A stretch of 42,559 bases of DNA. Origin: Candidatus Jordarchaeum sp. LHC_1308 (GTDB taxonomy: Archaea > Asgardarchaeota > Jordiarchaeia > Jordiarchaeales > Freyrarchaeaceae). Of this stretch, positions 40,284-42,559 are shown piece after piece. The DNA is taken from NCBI GenBank assembly GCA_019057675.1, contig JAHLWX010000006.1:1-42559 (forward strand), in the 5' to 3' direction. The notes under the pieces were generated by a model. That model saw nothing but the letters and a program-made list of their open reading frames with translations. It did no database searches and was not told the origin of the DNA. The stretch's first letter is position 1. The number at the start of each line of letters is the position of its first letter. The translations under genes were made by a program, and so were the position numbers.

Positions 40284-42559
40284 TTGTTGAATGTTAGAAG
40301 CCCTGTCTTTACGCATTTCATTTCTCTCTTAGGCCTTCTCCTCGCGTTTTCTGCAGTTTTCAGCGTGCGTTTTCAAGTTGAATGGTTAACCCCCCTCGTC
40401 CTCTCGTCCTCCGCTCTACCTCTCTCCCTTCTACTACTACTCTTATCTATGGTTTTCTTTTCGTTTCCTCTATCGGTCAGTGGCCGAGATAGCCTCAACT
40501 ACATTCTCCCTGTGTCTACACAAGTGCTCTTATTATACATGATATCTCTGTCGGGGTACACTACGCTTATAAGGGTTCAGAGCTTCTCCCTGACCTTATG
40601 GGACGGGTACACGAGACAAGTTATGTGGATCCTGCCAGCACTCTTTTACTTTGTAAGTTGGCTTCGCTCCCTCAGAGGTTTCTCCTCTAAAAAGGAGTAC
40701 ATCCCCTTAGCCGTGGCTGCCTTCTTCACCCTTCTCCTATCACTCCACAAACCTGCTCCAGTCATAATCCTTGGTGCCGAATCGTACCTTTTTATGCTTC
40801 CTACAGGCACTACCCCCTCCACCCTAGTGGCCTCCCTTCTAGTTCTCTCCTGCATCCTTATAGGAGTCAGACCTCCAACGGGAAGCTTAAAGGGAAAAGT
40901 TGCCACCGTGCTGACTTTCACCCCCACCTTTCTCATCTTGGCTTCCGAGTCGCTGATTGCCGAAAGAGCCGCCTTGATTCTAGGGCAATACGACAACTTA
41001 ATCCACTCATTTTTCCCCCTACACTTCAATTTTTTTACCTGCCTTTCGCTTACCGCACTTCTAGGAGGAGTAGCTCTCTCCTCAAGTAAAAAAGTGGAGC
41101 AGGTTGTTTTCCTTTCCTGTATGGCCTTCACTCTCATCTACCCAGCATTATACAGGATGCTAGCCCAACCTCTCAGACCCATAGCTGTGGAGCCAGCCCC
41201 CCTTGTATGGCTCACCACAATTCTAGCCGCACTAATAGTCCTCCGCCCCCACCCATCCAAGGTCTTTCTAGCATTAATTTTCATCTTCCTTTTCTTTTTT
41301 CCAATCCAAGTTTCATCATACTCTCCTCCCCTAGCCTCGCTAGACGTCCACATAGACGTAGACGACAGAATAGACCCAGCTATACTGGAAACGAGTGGTA
41401 TACCAGGACCAATACACATAATACTACGCTTCCCCTTCCTCCCAGATAACGTGTTAGAGAAGTTAAGCGATACACCTCTCTTTGAAATATCATATCACAA
41501 TGATAGGCTCGCAGTCTATAGAGGATATGTAAACTTGGTCTACGGAGTATTAAACGCCTCAACTGACGACTGGAAGGAATTAGTTAGAAATCTGGTGAGA
41601 GAATTTAACTTAGAGTACGTTCTTCTTAATAGAAACCCGTCGGAGATACCGGTCTTCAGCCTTGACCCCGCAGTTTACTCGGTTGACGCTGATGTTCTTC
41701 ATGCCTTGAACATAACGGGGAGAAGAGTAACGGTCGCGGTCATAGACTCAGGGATAAACGACGCAGACCCAGAAATAACGGGCAAGAGTGAAGGGCGCAT
41801 AATATACCAAGTGAACTTCATAACTGGAGGGGAGGGCGACCCGCTACTGGTTGGAGACCTAACGCCAACAGATGGAAAGTACCATGGGACGTTTGTTGCG
41901 AGAACAATAGCTGGAACGAGGGGGATAGCTCCTCACGCCAACCTGATAGACCTTAAGGTTCAGTTAGAGATGGGCGAAATGTACTATGACACAACTCTGC
42001 GAATAGTCAAGGCAGTAGAGTGGTGTATAAAAAACAAGGATCGATTCAACATCTCAATCATAAACTTAAGTATGGGAAACAAGGAGGGAACAGGCGGCAT
42101 GATAGACGAAGTGGTAAACAAGGCGGTCTTAGCTGGAATAACTGTAATTGCTGCAGCTGGAACATACCTTAACCCAACCGAAATCCGTATTAACTCCATA
42201 TCCACGCCTGGAACAGCCAGCCTCGCTGTTACCGTGGGGGCGACGCAGAGCTATACCGAAGATGTTTGGGCTTACCTGCCAGCAAGCGCCATAGGACCAG
42301 GATGGATGACGCCCAAACCAGACATGGTGGCTCCGGGACCATATACTAGCGGGTCAACACCCGTAGTTGCGGGGGTGGCCGCCCTCCTATGCCAAGCCGC
42401 TGAAGAACTAAATATACCTCAGGGTCTCAGGAGCCTTGCTGTGAAATGCGCTCTATTACAGGGGGCGGCGCAAAACGACTTAGGAATGCCGGGATTTGAC
42501 CCCTTCTACGGATATGGAAAAGTTAATGCCCTTTCATCATACCTTGCATTAAGAAGCAT
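40284..42559 (+). CDS. Polytopic-membrane subtilisin-like serine protease (C-terminus beyond window)
   Basis: An open frame runs to the window edge (758 codons) and is missing from the track because it is incomplete. Residues about 1-345 hold roughly eight to ten hydrophobic segments ('FISLLGLLLAFSAVFSV', 'LPLSLLLLLLSMVFFSF', 'VFLALIFIFLFFFPIQVSSY'). Residues about 350-470 resemble an I9-type propeptide ('IHIILRFPFLPDNVLEKLSD', 'YRGYVNLVYGVL'). The S8 catalytic domain follows: Asp488 in 'VTVAVIDSGIND', His534 in 'GKYHGTFVARTIAG', Ser689 in 'YTSGSTPVVAGVAALL'. The oxyanion region reads 'VIAAAGTYLNP', with Thr where Asn is usual. TTG 40284 lies exactly 8 nt after GGAGG. It is probably an extracytoplasmic, membrane-tethered protease. 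Confidence 0.88.
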   Translation, partial: MLNVRSPVFTHFISLLGLLLAFSAVFSVRFQVEWLTPLVLSSSALPLSLLLLLLSMVFFSFPLSVSGRDSLNYILPVSTQVLLLYMISLSGYTTLIRVQSFSLTLWDGYTRQVMWILPALFYFVSWLRSLRGFSSKKEYIPLAVAAFFTLLLSLHKPAPVIILGAESYLFMLPTGTTPSTLVASLLVLSCILIGVRPPTGSLKGKVATVLTFTPTFLILASESLIAERAALILGQYDNLIHSFFPLHFNFFTCLSLTALLGGVALSSSKKVEQVVFLSCMAFTLIYPALYRMLAQPLRPIAVEPAPLVWLTTILAALIVLRPHPSKVFLALIFIFLFFFPIQVSSYSPPLASLDVHIDVDDRIDPAILETSGIPGPIHIILRFPFLPDNVLEKLSDTPLFEISYHNDRLAVYRGYVNLVYGVLNASTDDWKELVRNLVREFNLEYVLLNRNPSEIPVFSLDPAVYSVDADVLHALNITGRRVTVAVIDSGINDADPEITGKSEGRIIYQVNFITGGEGDPLLVGDLTPTDGKYHGTFVARTIAGTRGIAPHANLIDLKVQLEMGEMYYDTTLRIVKAVEWCIKNKDRFNISIINLSMGNKEGTGGMIDEVVNKAVLAGITVIAAAGTYLNPTEIRINSISTPGTASLAVTVGATQSYTEDVWAYLPASAIGPGWMTPKPDMVAPGPYTSGSTPVVAGVAALLCQAAEELNIPQGLRSLAVKCALLQGAAQNDLGMPGFDPFYGYGKVNALSSYLALRS

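Noticed and set aside
40646-41137. 163-aa minus-strand ORF, with other minus-strand ORFs up to 41562.
   Set aside because: Shadows of the continuous plus-strand membrane-protease frame.
1-42559. CRISPR arrays, rRNA genes, intact insertion sequences or prophage.
   Set aside because: No regularly spaced repeats, no rRNA-like stretches, and no transposase, integrase or phage structural frames were seen.

Overview
The window is chromosomal DNA from an archaeon. Archaeal marks are geranylgeranylglyceryl phosphate synthase (ether lipids), Alba, NreA, the archaeal release factor aRF1, myo-inositol-1-phosphate synthase, CofG/CofH for deazaflavin (F420), an ADP-forming acyl-CoA synthetase, A/T-rich BRE/TATA promoters, and an intron-bearing tRNA. 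The multi-intron tRNA and the several roadblock/longin-like proteins suggest a Thermoproteota (TACK-type) lineage such as Bathyarchaeia or a neighbour. I cannot place it more precisely from sequence alone. Translation starts follow a strikingly regular geometry: GGAGG or GGTGAT, with about 8 nt between the last GG and the start codon. TTG is used very often. I used this rule to re-choose many starts, and it exposes one gene (cofH) whose start position carries TTA.

Layout. 1-4.2 kb: pdxS (partial), an old-yellow-enzyme/dienoyl-CoA-reductase-type flavoenzyme, and inositol-phosphate synthase. 4.3-7.0 kb: an ATP-grasp ligase, a tandem roadblock protein and an RNase Z-like hydrolase. 7.4-12.7 kb: a plus-strand run of an Lrp/AsnC regulator, a V4R-like protein, GGGP synthase, chorismate mutase-prephenate dehydratase, cofG and cofH. 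12.7-18.3 kb: a 652-aa longin-like/coiled-coil protein, Alba, purB, nreA and a small membrane protein. 18.5-22.2 kb: a TatD-like hydrolase, AsnRS, a methyltransferase and a TrmB-like regulator. 22.5-24.2 kb: a compact set of longin-like, small, V4R-like and roadblock genes. 24.4 kb: a tRNA-Ile(GAT) gene that appears to have four introns. 24.7-27.2 kb: an acyl-CoA dehydrogenase with an extra C-terminal winged-helix-like region, and an amidohydrolase. 27.2-28.5 kb: two decayed, frameshifted genes, followed by about 600 bp of gene-poor DNA with strong hairpins. 29.1-39.8 kb: ValRS, aRF1, a nucleotide N-hydrolase-like protein, a flavin-reductase-like protein, TyrRS, a PAP2 membrane phosphatase, the ADP-forming acyl-CoA synthetase alpha subunit, an HTH regulator, a membrane-anchored hexapeptide acyltransferase and a metallo-beta-lactamase-fold hydrolase. 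40.3 kb to the end: a partial polytopic-membrane subtilase.

How they work together. The OYE-type enzyme, acyl-CoA dehydrogenase, amidohydrolase and ADP-forming synthetase fit a heterotroph oxidising or fermenting acyl-CoA-forming substrates. CofG and CofH make the F420 chromophore. Chorismate mutase-prephenate dehydratase, PurB, PdxS and GGGP synthase supply anabolism. The dispersed roadblock, longin-like and V4R-like proteins look like parts of a regulatory or scaffolding network. No small GTPase is encoded in the window, so its nature remains inference.
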